DNA of 64,000 nucleotides from Lepeophtheirus salmonis (lineage: Eukaryota; Arthropoda; Copepoda; Siphonostomatoida; Caligidae). The DNA lies in assembly GCF_016086655.4 (NCBI RefSeq), contig NC_052136.2, positions 12,648,001 to 12,712,000 on the forward strand, in the 5' to 3' direction. Position numbers and translations under genes: made by a program. Positions 10,644-25,600 of this stretch are shown here, one piece after another. Position 1 is the first letter of the stretch. Each line of letters begins with the position of its first letter. The notes beneath the pieces are model-generated. The model was not told the origin of the DNA, ran no database searches, and saw only the letters and a list, made by a program, of their open reading frames with translations.

Positions 10644-13600
10644 CTGAAAAGAAAGAAAAATAAATGAATAACTAGGGTCATACAAAAAGATAATGCGAAG
10701 GATTTATTACTCTGCCCATTTCTCGCTGTTTTGTCAGCATGACGACTATGGTTGAATTATGCTCCCAGAGCATACGCCAAAAGTCTTCAATAGTTTCGTT
10801 CAGAGGGCCCTGTGTAGCTATGTAAGCGTTTCGATATCTATAACCGTCGATATAGCTGGCATTAATATAATCTGACCCTTCCACACCTAAGGACACAAAA
10901 TGACAATTAAAAGATGAATAAATTGAAGAATAGGTAGAGTCCCTCACCTCTGATGGGCTGAAGACAAACGCGAGAGGTTTCAAAGGGTAGGATATTAACT
11001 AATCTATTTTTAAATTTATTGACTGGTAGATTCGCACTCATAAAGCGAGCAGGCTCTGCTTTGACATTTGAGAGCTTCTTAAACTCCATTTCCATTCCCG
11101 TGACATTCTCCCCGGGCTCAGTTTGCATAAGAGTCTGTATATGATGATGGAGATTGCGAGCTGAGACCTCAGTATGTCCTGCCATAACAGCCTCAAGGAG
11201 AGCGTCGTGAATAAATACATACTGATCCTCCGTTTGAACCATGTAGTTCCTTTGAGCACGAAGACACGTTACATGACCATAGACATCAATCGTTTTTTCG
11301 TTCTTTATCCTCTCTAACATGGAGTCAATGACTATGAAGGCACCCGTTCTTCCAACTCCAGCAGAGCAATGGGTAATTACCGGACCTGCATCCATGGGAT
11401 TCATACAGTTTATTCTCCTTAGGAAAAGGAGGAATGGAGCAGGGTGTTCGGGTACGCCATGATCTGGCCAGGCTGTATACTGAAATTGCTTCACCTCACG
11501 CCTATCCGTAAAACCCATCTTTTTATCATAATGAATAAAAAGTAGAAAAAAAGACATTCATTACTGGGATGAATGAAACATAAATGTAAACATACTTAAG
11601 AAGTAAGTAGTTTGTATATTAATATAATAATCAAATGATAATGGTTATAAAAGGTAGAGAGAGAGATGATGGTTACTTGGGATATAATTACCAATTGGGT
11701 CCGGAATGAATAAGGGTTTAGTAGTAGTATATAGATACATGTTATTTAAATAAGATTACATTAGGGTGGTTGTTTTTCCATTTTTTTTCCGAATTTCGAT
11801 TACAGCTGGTTTGGAAAATTTGTCATATAGTCAGATAATAAACTATCCAAATTGCATTTCTCTACGATATCATCTTTAGGTAATACATCTTTGTCAAAGT
11901 TTGAAAGGAGACAAGAGTAATTTATTTCATAATAAAGATTAAAATACTGCATTAATCATTACTTTGTGTTAATTAACTAGGATACATATTATTCTAATCT
12001 ATCAAAAATATTTTTAAAGTTTTTTCAAAAGCTACCTCCTTTGGAGTAAAAAGAGAGAAAATTTTGATCTTTCCCTTCTGAAAATGTACAAAAAAGAATG
12101 CGCGCTATACGCGGATCATCAAACTGTTTTTTTTCTTTTCTTTTTTTGTTCAATAAAACAATTTTAGGAAAAAAACTTTTTAACACTTTTTATAGGTTAA
12201 AAAAGTGCCAAAATTATTTTACGTAAAATAACTTGAAGTGTCTTCTTATTCTTTATATTTAATTAGTAAAAAGTCTTGCCTTTTTTCATAATTTGATCGA
12301 GATGTGCGATATAAGGATGAACTCGTAGGACAATGCGATTTTGCAAGCGTCATTATCATACCATATGAATACTTGCCCTAATCGAAATTCGAAAAAGGTC
12401 AAAAATCATAGTGGTCTATTGTACATATATGTATATATAGACTTTCCTGTTTGGGAGTAAATATTTTTTTCCCCTCCACAAACACCATTTTTTATAATTA
12501 GAATCCAAAAAATGATTTTAGCAAATTTTTAGTGCTCTCACCCCATTTTTTGCATAGTAAAGGCTCTTTACAAAAAAATGGAAATTATGAGTCGAAATTG
12601 TCTATTTTAATACTTCTGGGTCCGCCAAAAATATGATGCTATGAGTCACAAATTGTACGGTTGATATTTTAAAGTATTCACCTTATCAGATAAAAATATT
12701 GTTCATCCTATTTTTAATAATAAGATTTAATCAATGACTTGTTGTTTCCCTGTTTTATTATCAAGTATAACAATGCAAGATGTAGGATAGTTCATGGAGT
12801 TTTAAAGGACAACTTTTTTCTTCAAACTCCGATTGTCATCGAAAATGATACTACAACTATTTATGACACTCATAGAAATTCTATTTTTAATACCAGAAGT
12901 CTCATTTTCGCTTTGAAGCGATTTGCTCTAAAAATACGTGCCTTGCGGAAGGATTTGTGGCCTTAGACTTATTAGGTTTATTCTTAAATAGAGATAGAGT
13001 TTTGATTTTCACCTCTCTATTTTTTTTATTACTTGTTATAGTTCAGTGATGATTAGACGTTCCCATTACTTTGTAACTTTTTACATCATTTTTTAATGAC
13101 TAGCAGAGTGTGCCTCCGCTCCAGTGCTGAATCTCTATTCAGAATATAAATCAAAGAATGAATGTAGGAAGAGACGGAGGGGAAAAATAACGTGAATAAA
13201 TAGACCTGGAATAATCACGCAGAATCTTTATTTCCCCATGAGGAGAATATGAAAGAAATGATTGATTAAAAAAAAGAGTCAACGTCCATTCCTTCAAGAA
13301 TAAATAAAAAGAAATTAAACAGCATGCGTGATTTTTCCGTGGTTCTGGAATTCCATGACTAGTAAAAATGATATTTCTTAAACAAAAAAAAAAGGAAGAT
13401 TTAATCTTTCATAAAACAGGGAAACTCCGCAAATCATTGATCACATCTTAGTTAGACCTATTAAATAATTATAAAACACAAGGTGTACAATATTTTATCT
13501 GAGAAGTTAAATGATAAAAAATATAGTTTGAACAATTTTTGACTTATAGTCAGAGATTAGGATTTCTGTAAGAGCGTGAGGAGAAGTTGGGAGCAAAACA

Positions 13601-16600
13601 TAAGGTACACTTGAATTAAGATCCTTGTTAGCATCACCTATCTGCTTAATACTTTTGGAGGGGGGAGAAAATGAATTACTGCTATAAAGAGAGAACCTTT
13701 TACATTAGTGTAGGAAAAGTATTATAATTATATTTAAATTCGTTTTATAATGCAATTTTAAATCAATTCACACCAAGGATAGGAGAGTAAACTTAGTTTT
13801 TTCTTTACACAGATCCATTCTTTAACTATAAATAAGTTCTTTGTAAAGAAAAAACTAAGTTTACTAGCCTAGCTTTGGTGTGAATTGATTTATAATTCCA
13901 TTATAAAATTAATATATATGAATCCCTTCTTTACTTATAGTTAAAGAAGGGATCTGTGTAAAGAAAAAAACTATGTGTAGGGATTAGAAAAAGAAAAACG
14001 ATTATTTTTTAATGCTCTTTCTTCTTTTTTGTTCATTTTTGTTGGATGTCTGTGTTCACATCTCTCTCCAAAAAAAGGATTTTCTCTAACCTTTGGTGTA
14101 AATTGATTTAAAAATCCATAATAAGATAAATATATGAATTTAATTACAATTACAATATTTTCCCTGTACTAATACTATTTTAAATGCAGAAGATTCTCTT
14201 CTTTATATCAGTAATTCAGGCAGCTGCTATTAACAAGGGTCTTCGTTCATGTCTCTATCTCCGGCTTTCTCTTCACGTTTTTACACAAAACCCATCTCTA
14301 GGTGTAATATTATCGTAAAATGTAACGTCTCACCACCAATTTTGGCGTGAGAGGTTACATACTTTCCTAAGTCAGTTTTTCGATTCTCCTTAACAGAAAA
14401 TATATTTGTGCAAGGGGAAACAAATACTTACCCAAAGATGGGACAGTCTAATGTACATAGTAATATATGTTATGGTAGGTTGTATTAGCTATTTTACGAT
14501 TAATAATAATTGTAATAATAATTATTATTCATAAAAACAAAGCAAAAAGCAAGAACGAAAACACAAAACACTCCATCAAATGTATTTCTTTTGTACATAC
14601 ATATGTATATTTCTCTAAGAAATAGAGAAATATATGTATGTACAAAATAAATACATAGAAAACAATTAATATTAGAACATATAAGAACATATTTTTGCGT
14701 GTTTCAAGTAGTTGCTTTTTCTTGAATTTCTATTTTATTAGGCGGAATAAATGAGCATTTACTTAGAGGAAGGGAGGGAAAGTATGTTTGTATAATATTG
14801 TATGTATTACTATTAAAAAAATCCGCCTTAATATTCGTACTAATCGATATTAATTTTGAGTAATAAAATACGGAAGAGGAGTGAATTCCAACCTCGAGTC
14901 ATGCTCTAGCGATGTAGTGTGTGATTATATGTATATTATACAGCTTACATATGTAAAACGACAACGTGTATTAATCCCAAAGAGACGAAGTAAATAACAT
15001 GCTAAGGAGGAGGAGAAGGAGGGGGGGGGGAACTTACATTATAAATAATAGAAGAAACTTAATGGAGACATAAAATGCGATATAACATTGTAGTAGGAAC
15101 ATTGATTAGGGGTTTTTGTTATATACTTTAATTCAAATTTTGATTAAGGCTCTCGCGGAAAAGTTTTTTAGGGACAATACTTAAGTACCGTGTTACCTAA
15201 AGACTCTAACTTATAAGAAAGAAGCGACAAACATGCCAATCAAAACAAAAAAACTTTCGCTTTGAATATTTATAGCTATGGTTGTAAATCATAAGCCTTT
15301 TTGTAGCGTGCATGTCTTTTATAATTTATAAATTTAATTCTCATTACTCTTTCATTCTTGAGAATATGATCTCTCAGTATAAAATGTAAGGCCATGAATG
15401 GCGGAGGGTAAGGCTTAGGAGTTATAAGTGTAAGTCAGTGTTTTGCCAACCTTCATTTTTTTCGGTCCCGTTCAGTCTTAGGACTGAACTTTGTACAGTA
15501 AGTACTGGAACTAATTAAAAGAAAAATAAATAAAGTTGACTGACGTTATCAAGGACCGAATTGAAAAAAAACACTTTTAGGTCTGATATGTAGTAGTGAA
15601 CTAGATAGTTTGACAATTTAAATGATGTTTTGGAGGAGAAAAGATACACTTTAGTTTGTCATCTTCAAAAACGGGCGAGCTAAAAAACTATTATATTTTT
15701 ATAATTTTTTTCATTTTTTTAGAGAAGATAAACGTCTCTCAAAATGGTTTTATGTAAAATAACGAATGACGTACACATAAGTCCTTTTCTGAACACATTC
15801 CAACAACTTTTGCGCAGTAGCCATAATCGAAATTCGAAAACAAATCACCCTGATGTATACAACATCTTATGCGTAAAAAATATTTGAACGTATTACTTGA
15901 AATATGTAAGAGTCACAAACCTGAATGTGAATAAGATACATAATATGTAGGACTCTCAGAGTGTTTCCAACAGATGAAAACGAAGAAAACACTGAATTCA
16001 TAACTATGTATTTATGTTCAGAGAAAGAAAAGAAAGAGCGAACGAGCTAGCGAGAAATTTCACGCAGAAAGATTGTATGACTGAGTTGCAAATAATCACG
16101 AAAAGAAACGAAAAAGGGGAGGAAAGGTATAGCTTACATTCAAGGAACTCACTCGTTGGAGTTGAAATGTTCTAATAACATAAGTAGCTAGCTCTTGCGT
16201 ATCCGTTAGAGTCACTGACATGACTCCGTAGCTTTCTGTTCCTCTTGTGGGCCAATACTGATCACATTTAAGACGAGCACGCTCTTCTAATTTAGTCAAC
16301 ATCACGATCGTAGAAGATCTTTGCTCCCAAACCATGCGCCAAAAGTCTGCGAATGTCTCTGGTAATGGACCCTGTTGAAAATAATTTTATATTATGGTTA
16401 GATATGAAGAATAACATTTATTTATGTATAGTGTACCTGAGTCGCAATATAAGCATTTTGCTTGCGATAGCCATCGCAGTAGTTCCCATTGATGTAGTCC
16501 GAGCCAGGCACACCATCTACAGGCTGAAGGACGACTCGTGAATGGTCATAGGCAATTACGTTTGCGTATCGATTCTTGGGTTTGTTGATTTCCATAGAGG

Positions 16601-19600
16601 AGTTATCCCATGTGAATTGCTGTCCAGGCTCTATACTCTCATACTCCTGAGAGAACTTAAGGTTGTCATTTCCTTTCAGATCATCGATTCTGAGTGCAAG
16701 TTCATTCACAGGTATGGGAGGATGAGAGATCATTCCAGGGGTTTGGAAATTGAGTCGTCTAAGCTCAACTGGGTCTGAAGGCGGGGGTGGAGGTGGATAT
16801 GAAATCACTGCGCAATTATTGTTTCCTGCTGACTCGAAACCAGACATGAGAGGAGTCATGACTGCCCCTTGCTCTAATCCACCTACAAGGACATCGTCTC
16901 CTGCAAGGGCCTGCTTAGGATTCTGACGCCTTCTCCTTAGAACCACAATAAGTACTACAAGAAGAGCCAGGGCAATACCCGCAATGACGGGTCCAACGAC
17001 CCAGATCATTGAGCTCGTGTCATGGTTGGGCATGCCTTTAGGGTTTTCTCCGTTATACATATCTCTTCCAGGTCTAGGACGTTGAGGAGGTGGACCTGGT
17101 GGCTCTTGAGTCATTCCTAATGAGAGTTCAGGTGAGAAGGGGCTCGAGGTGTAGAGATGTTTCTGAGGAGTGTCTACATAGGCCCTAACAAATATCTTGT
17201 ACATTTTCTCTTCTTCCAACTTACGATTGATGAAGCCCTCATGATTTTCTCCGTTTCCAAGAACAAATGTGTATGGAATAGCCCTTTGAAGAAACTTGGC
17301 TGCTATATATGGTTCATCCTCATCTCCACGATTCTTATTTTTTCGCTTGGAGTTAGCTACTAAGTCAACAGTGTCATACTGATCCGGATACTTGACGGTA
17401 GAGGAATTGCTATTGGGAATGACAACTAAATAATAGTGAGAAATGGGTCCGTACTCCTCAGAGGCTTGAGGCAAAAATACGGTTAATTCTCCCTTATTTC
17501 TTTTACGGACTCCATAGAAATCAGGTTTGACCATGGGTTGTGGAGCTGCCATCTGGGTTGTAACAGTTATTTTAGCGGGAGGTCGGTATCTTCTATCTGG
17601 GGGAATTGCAGTGACATTCACATGATATGTAGTAAAAGGACTAAGATCCTTGATGACATATTCAGTGGTTTTAGGAGAAACTAGAATCGTAATGGTTGGG
17701 ATTGTTGCGGATTGAGTGATACCTTGTGCATCTACAAATTCTTTGTAAGCATTATAAGATATTTTATAATTGATAGGAGTGAGGTGAATGGGTTGACCCC
17801 AGCTGAGAGTCATAGTATGAGTGGTAACATCTCGAGCTCTAAGATTGACCACAACATCCCGAGGGCGAACTTTGACGTTGATCCTTTGAGAGAGTCTCCC
17901 AAGTCCTTCGTGGGTTCTAGCAGCAACAGCAACTGCATATCGAGCATCACTTTCCAAATTGATTAGATCTGCTGATGTTACAAGGCCTACAGTTTTCCTT
18001 TGCCATTTGTCCAAGTCATCCACCTCTGTCATGGTATAAAATATTTCATAGCCAATCACTTTAGTTCGTAGAGGAACAGCCTCCCACCAGACCTCAATGG
18101 AAGAGCCTGAAGTGGCCATGGCTTGAACATTTAGAGGAGCACGTATTATATTCCTATCCGTTCGAAAAGAGACTTGAGTACTCCAAGGGCCATAACCTTT
18201 CCTAGTATTGGCTCTCACACTAAACTTGTACTCGGTATTATCCTCTAGATTAGCAAATACAGTTTTCCTCTCAGTGGTAGATCTAATTCTTTTTTCCTCT
18301 GGAGAGACAGCCTTCCAAAATTGAATGTCATACATGGTGATTTGCCCATTCCTGGACTCCTCAGGAGGAGCGTCATAAGATATTTCAATGACATCAGGGG
18401 TTTGAAATCTCGTCGTAATATTTTTAGGTGAATCCGTGGGTACTCCTTCAGGTGTCAAATAAGGCTTAATAGCCTCTTGACCCGACCCTACTTTATTGAT
18501 ACCTGCGATACGGAACTCATACTCGATCCCTTTCTCTAAATTGGAGATCTCTTGATGTTGAACATCTTTGTCTGTGATCAGGATTTCCGTGAGCTTAAAG
18601 CCCCTTCGTCCATAGCGAACACGATAACCCTTTAGTTCACCATAGGTCTTGACAGGCTTTGTCCATTCAATGTCCATAGTAATAGTTGGATCCTTCTTAA
18701 TAAGTCTGAAAGGAAAAAGAAAGCATGATAGAATTAAGCTTCAAAATAGCATAAGTACAAATATTACTTGACGTCAATGTTGGGACGTGAAGGAACACCT
18801 CCAGGGGTTTTAACTTTAACAGGCTTGCTCCGCGTACCATCCCCTATGCGCGTCAATGCAGCTACTTGAATGACGTAGCGTGTATCTGGCTGGAGTCCAG
18901 TTACGTTAAACTCTGTTTCCTTTCCGTTACGTGTAATGAACCTTAGAGGCATAGTATAGTACTCAGATTCCTAATGGAGAGAGACAAGCCATTAATTATA
19001 TAAATAGTTAAAAAATATATATACGAGTGCAAAAATGTATTTTAACCATTCTCTATATAGCTTTTGGCTGGGAATTGTGGTTTTTTTGCGAATAGATATT
19101 ATATGTGCAAATGTTTTGTATGATTAATATCTTGTATATGTATAAGGATGCATTTATAAATATGACTCCTATATTATTTTTTTCTCGGCTACAATGCAAA
19201 TAATAATGGCTATAGCAATATTTTTTGTTGCTACTATTAGTATTGTTATTATTCAAGGGGAATCATAAATAGATTAAACGCTATTAATTATTGTAGGCGT
19301 AAAACAAAGACTACAATACAGAGATACATATTAATATATATTTTAAAAGAAGGCATTTTCTTTTAGTATTGATATAATAAATATGTTTCATTAGATAAAA
19401 TATGGAGAGAGACAGAAAGAAAAGGGTATTTAAATACTTATGAGGGGGGGGGGGGCTGAGTATCTTAAATTTTCTTTTATACAATTTAATTTTTTGTAAA
19501 CAGCTGTGGATCTTCGAATTTTTTTTAAGAAATTCAATATTTTTGAATAGCTATGGAATTTTGATCCCCCTCCCCCTAAAAAAAATAATACATAATCATA

Positions 19601-22600
19601 CGGACGCCCCTGTATAAAGACTATTAAACACAATGTTAAATGCCTAGGTAGCAATTTAATTACCAGTCTGAAAATTATTCACAAAACACGATTAATTAAA
19701 AAAAAAAATCTACAAAGAAATAAAATAGCTATTTCCATAATGATTAATTTGCTACGACTGATTTCCTAAGAAAATGACGGTCAACTTGAAATAATTGCTA
19801 ATACATATATTCAGCGTATTTTAGCTTACTATTAAGTACAACGTTTGTCATTTTAATGCAACTATTCGTGAGTAATTATAAAAAAATATTAATTGACTAA
19901 AATAATTTTTAAGTAATTCCTGGGAGCCATAATAAAAATATATATATATAATAAATTCAATAAATATATTATTCTAAATTTGAGATGCGGAAATTATCAT
20001 TAAATGAAACAGTTATCACTGTTATTCGGTACCCACGGTCAGATTTTAAAGTTATACTGAATAATATTTTCATTACTTTTTTGATTTAACAAATGAAACT
20101 ACTTAAAATGTAAGCACATTTATAACAAACTGAAGAATATTAATTGCGTTTTTGCAATTACAAAAAAAAATAATAAATAAATCCATCTAAATCTTTCATT
20201 CTACAAAATAAATGCGCATAAAATGCTAATCAAGTATAACTTTATGAGGGGATATCCTGTCAACTGAATTTTATGGGTATTTTTTTTTACATATTCCTTT
20301 AATAGGTCATTTTAGTAGTAGCTTTCATAGTAAGTTTTACATTATAAAATAAGAACTATTCTGTTTGAAATTAAACTTTTACACGGTTTTGAATTTAATA
20401 GTAGGACAACAAAAAAAAAAAAAGAAGGAAATATTTGGATCTTTACAACTCACACCGTAAAACCACCTTATCGTATGATCTAATGTGACAAATAACACTG
20501 GCCAGCACAATTTTTCTTACACAGGGTTTATACATTAAATCTAACTCCATTTTGGCTGTTGATTCCAAATCTGTCATTAGTTTTTGCCTATAACATCAAT
20601 TTTTTGAATAACGGGGTGATGAAAAAATACTATAACACATACCAAAAATCCTTAAATTACGAGAGAAAAATAATACATTATTATTATTTTTTATTTTTTC
20701 TATTTTATTTGCATATTGGCTGCTGATTTCAATGTGTCACTAGTTGTTGGTTATCACAAGAGGTTTTTGAAATATAGATTGATTAAAAGGTTTTATTTTA
20801 TTTTTCAATACAAGACACAACAATCTAATTTTGTTTAAATATACAAAACTAAAAAAAAATACAAAATTTAAAAGTACTAACACATATTTGACAAAATTCA
20901 ATATTATTACAAACACTGAATGTTATATCAAACTAGTAGATGCAGGAACAGTATATTTTTGTTTGTAGACAAACATATTAGTTCATTTTTGGGGTAAGTT
21001 TCCTTTTTGATGACGCCCTCTTATGTGAAGCATCCGAATGATCCCTCATCAAACTCCAGCAATAATCATACGTGAGTCCCAACGACCTTGATATCTGTCT
21101 TCCATGACTTTAATGTATTGGTGGAACCTCTCACCTTGTTCGTCGTTAAAATCTCCAAGGTTGTCTGGAAACGTGTCCAGGTGACCGTGTAAGTAGTGCA
21201 GTTTGATGCTCATTCTGCACCCAAGCTCTCGTAGACTAAGGAGAAGATCATCCCCAATCTCTTGGTAATTGTCGTTTTTCTTGTTCCCAAGAAAACCTTG
21301 CACCACATTAGTAATTCTACAGCGGGCATCCTCTCAATGAAATGTATGTCTCTGAGTAATGTTCTGATCTGGGGTCCGTCGAATATCCCAACCTTTTTCA
21401 TCGCATCACTAAGACTTGGAAAGGTTGAACATATGTATTGAAAACAATCACCATTGTGATCTAAAGCTTTTACAAACTGCTTCATAATACCGAGTTTGAT
21501 GTGCAATGGTAGAAAGATGATGTTTTTTCGATCAACTAGTGGTCCATTAATGACATTCTTCTCTCCAGGTGCCAGTGTATGCTTTGATGGGCATTCCATT
21601 CTAACCCAGTGATCCTTGTCGTCAGCTCTACTGTCCCAGTGGCAAAAGGAAACAAGTGTATTTTGTGTAACCTCCTTGTTGACCCAAAAAGGAAGTTCAC
21701 CATTTTTAAATCCCCACAGATTTACCACTGGTGATGGAGGTATTTCAATCGTTCAAGTACTATTTTGATGTTTTCATACTCCTCCTTCATGGAGACTGAG
21801 CACCCAATAGGGATACATCCATATATGTTACAATTGTGAAGTAAAACATACTTTAAACTTCTTTTTGAGCTATCAATAAAGAGTCTCCATTCACTTGAAT
21901 GATACGCAGATAATCCCATAGCCACAAGAAGCCCTACAATGTCACTACAGTATACAAAGTGATTGTCGGAATCAAAGAACTTCCTCAGTTCTTCATCTCT
22001 GTTACGATAAAATGTGACACTTGTGCCCTGAGCAAGCATGTTTCGCTCTTGCAGTCTGGAAGTCCACAACTCAATTGTGTAACTTGCATCTGTATCTTCT
22101 TCATCATCATCATCATCGACAGAAGTATGTGCTTCATCATCAATATCTGCTAACATGGTGAAAACAGGTACAGTTATTTCCTCCGAATTAGAAACTGGCC
22201 GTATTGCAGAGGAGATGCTAGAGTATGTCATGTATCGCTTGTTCTATTTATTGAATACTTTAACATTTACAAGGCAGAAGTAGCAATCATCTAGGTAGTT
22301 TGTTAGTTCTCTCCAAATCATTGGCACACCAAATTTGAGCTTAGCATTTTTTTTCCTTGAGACCAAGATCTCAGAGTTTTGAGACAAGTCGTGCATACTA
22401 TGTGAGGTACCCATTTCTTGTTTTGTGCTTCAAGCGGTACTTTAAAATAAGTAAGGTACACACCCTTAACGAAGTGATTTATGTCCCGTCTTTGAGGTGA
22501 TAAAGTGAAGCATCCACAGATATAGCAGAATATATCTGGGTCGCTACAGCAGTTTCTTATCCATGAGGATGTAGACATGGCTAGCTTATACACTTATACA

Positions 22601-25600
22601 TATGTGTTCTGATTTCGTAAACAGCTATGATGGTGATTTAAAAAATATTTAATATATAATCTCCAACGTTTACTAAATCCAAAGGAGAGCAACACAAGAA
22701 ATAATATCCAATGAGAGTTTTACTGATATAGATTGGACTAAATAAAGGATATATTTATTGCTAAAGGAAAAGCTGGCACACATTGAGATATATATTAAAA
22801 CACGTTAAGTACTCGAGTCAAAGTGAGAGAAAGATATATACATAACAGGAACACGTGGTATCATTATAGGCTTTTTTATGTAAACATCCACAAATATTAA
22901 GTATCAGATATCACAAAAACTTGATGTGATATTACAAATCTAAGCATATATTCGAAATTAGCAGCCCAAATTCTATATGAATCCGTTGTCAAAGTCCATA
23001 CAAGGAAAAAAATTAAATTTTGTTGACCAGTGTAATGAACAAATGTTAACATTAATTTTAAATAAAAGGGCGTAAAAAAAGGAGCACGGAACGCTTTAGA
23101 GACTAAAGTACACTCTGGATGTTCTTGTCATATTAATTTATTTTTCTGAAGCTGTTAATATTATTCTTTAATTCTTGATAGGAGAACTTCACAAAATTGA
23201 GTAACTACGTGTAAGTCTGCTGTTGAAAAACGAAAAGTAACATGGATGATTTCTTAGACAATTATTTTCTATACTTTTTAATCAAATTATCTGTTAATTA
23301 ACGCCTAATATCCCCGGGGAATGCCGGGTACTACAGCTAATATAAAATGAAAAATAATGAATGTAACTTTAGATAAGGTTTAACAATGAGCGAGGATTTG
23401 TAGCTAAAGGTCAGCCACAGAAGGATTAAGAGACTAACGTACTCACGACGTCATAATATTAAATAAAAACTTCTCATGCTATTATTATTATTCTTAGAAT
23501 ATCTAAGTATAAGATCATGAATGGCAACTCATTCATGAGAGTCTTCTATATTATTAATGTAAAATGTGTCTGTTCGTCGACGCCTAATAATTCACTCTCC
23601 TATATTATGAAATACATATATAGAAAATATGAATACCATATATATATATATCATTTTCTCTCTCTCTGTATAATGATATTATTATGATGAAAAATGAAAT
23701 CTTCCTTGTGTATGTATGGTAGAAGTAAGTAAATATCTTGGAGGCATACTTTGTTGTTCTTCTATCTCTCTCTCTTTCTATCTCTTCCCCGTTTTTGTAT
23801 TCTTTCTTGTGTATTATTATATTTATGATAATATCTCATTCTTCCTCATCCTTCATGTATTTATTTTACTTTTTTAATTGAGGTTTATGTATTTCAAGAA
23901 ATGAAATTATATCTTCCCTTTCTTCAAAAATGTATCTAACTACACAATATCAAAAAAACCTACGGTTAGTGGATTTCTTCTTGGAAGTATGATGTGTTTT
24001 CCTTAGTGTTTCATAGTAGATCTCTATGCCCTGCTTTTTATTATTTCATTTTTTAAAAATAAATTCCTTTATCCCCATACACAGTACTCTCACTCGTTCC
24101 CAAATTCAATTATGAATTATTTTTAAAAATCATTGACAAGAATTAATCATATGCCGATCCTCAATTCTACTCTGAATCCAACAAGGACTTATAATTATTA
24201 CTCCGCAAGAAATCCTCAAGGATACTCTCTGTCTTTTATGAGCACAGCTTTTGTATATAATTAAAAGTATTAGAAAGGGGATTTCACTCTTCAGGGATTA
24301 AATAAAAATCCTTAGGAGAAGAAAAGACACTCTTTAGTTTGTCAACTTAAAGGAAAAGGGACCAGCTGAAAAATTCACACGATTTAAATCACTAATTATT
24401 TGACTACCTATTTTATAAGATGGAACTTTTTATTATAAATTGCAACGTTCTAATATTGAATAGTTCATATTAGATTAATTTTTTAAATAAAGATGCTTCA
24501 ACAGTTGGCTCAAACCAATTTAAGAAACTTTCTAACATAAACCATGAGAACCACAAATGTTTAAAGAAGAGAAGGAGTTAATCAGTATATGAAAGATACT
24601 CAATAGAAAATGTGAATGAATCCATTATTTGGATCAAATGTGTTGGAGCTCTTATATACCTGGACAAATCCTGATCGATACTCCTCTATTTTGAGGTTTG
24701 TTGATGGAAAAAGACAACAATTCCTCCAAGAATACCAATTTAAGCCACACACAATTTTAGGGGAATCATTCTATCTGGCTTTTCTGTTGACAGACCACAT
24801 ATATGAATAAGTTAACAGACGCCACCATTAAATCAAAGAGTGGATCAACTAAGAAATGACAGTCGACATATTAACAATATTAATGTAAATGTTTAATACA
24901 CTTGTAAAATTGTAGAAAAGAAACATAGCATAGAATATAAACAAACCGTAATACTTTCTTTTCAATGATAGGTTCATTAATTTTTAGTACTCGTGTAAAT
25001 TTACATATGAATATATGTTAAAGCTTGGTTTCTAGTGTGTGTGTGTGTTTTTTTTTTTTTTAAATCACCTTTTCTAAGGATATCAAACCTTCAATTCTTA
25101 TCAATTAGTATCAACATGATGAAATAACAGAAACAATTCGACACAAGAAATAAAATGATAATTTGCTACATAAACGGTGTCAAATTTTGTGTAGTTTTAT
25201 TGAAAATTACATATTATCTGGAATAAGGTCGTGTTCTAAGTAATGTAAAATTAAATAATCTGCAAAAATGACATGGTACCTTCTTTAAGGACCGACAAGT
25301 GGGACTGGACTGGACCGCGGACGTTCGTTCAAATTCAAATATTACATTTTTTTTAGTAAAAAGCAAAAGATCCTTAATTTGAGATAGGATGGAGGGGCTA
25401 CATCCCTCTATCCCTCCCGGACACAACCTTAATCACAAGTGTCACCATACTCTTTTTTATGAATACACGCACAAATGAATATTTTATACTTGGATTTATA
25501 ATCAAGAATGAAAGAATTATTATAACATATTTGAAAAAGAAAACATTAAAAATCTAATACTTAAAAAAAGCTTATAATTTTCAACTTTAGTAATGTATAA

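Larger units (their letters stand above)
11519..16152. other. D1 intron of Lar (4.6 kb)
   Basis: Apart from the foldback repeat, the hairpin and the family A copy listed separately, no gene is recognised. The 12739-12966 plus frame (75 codons) has no recognised relatives and no splice context. Confidence 0.6.

Noticed and set aside
12739..12966. 75-codon plus-strand open frame in the D1 intron
   Set aside because: No recognised domain. A transposon remnant is possible but not supported.
24616..24810. 64-codon plus-strand open frame with protein-like wording (FVDGKRQQFLQEYQFKPHTI)
   Set aside because: No recognised relatives, no splice sites or promoter context, and a length expected by chance in this much sequence.
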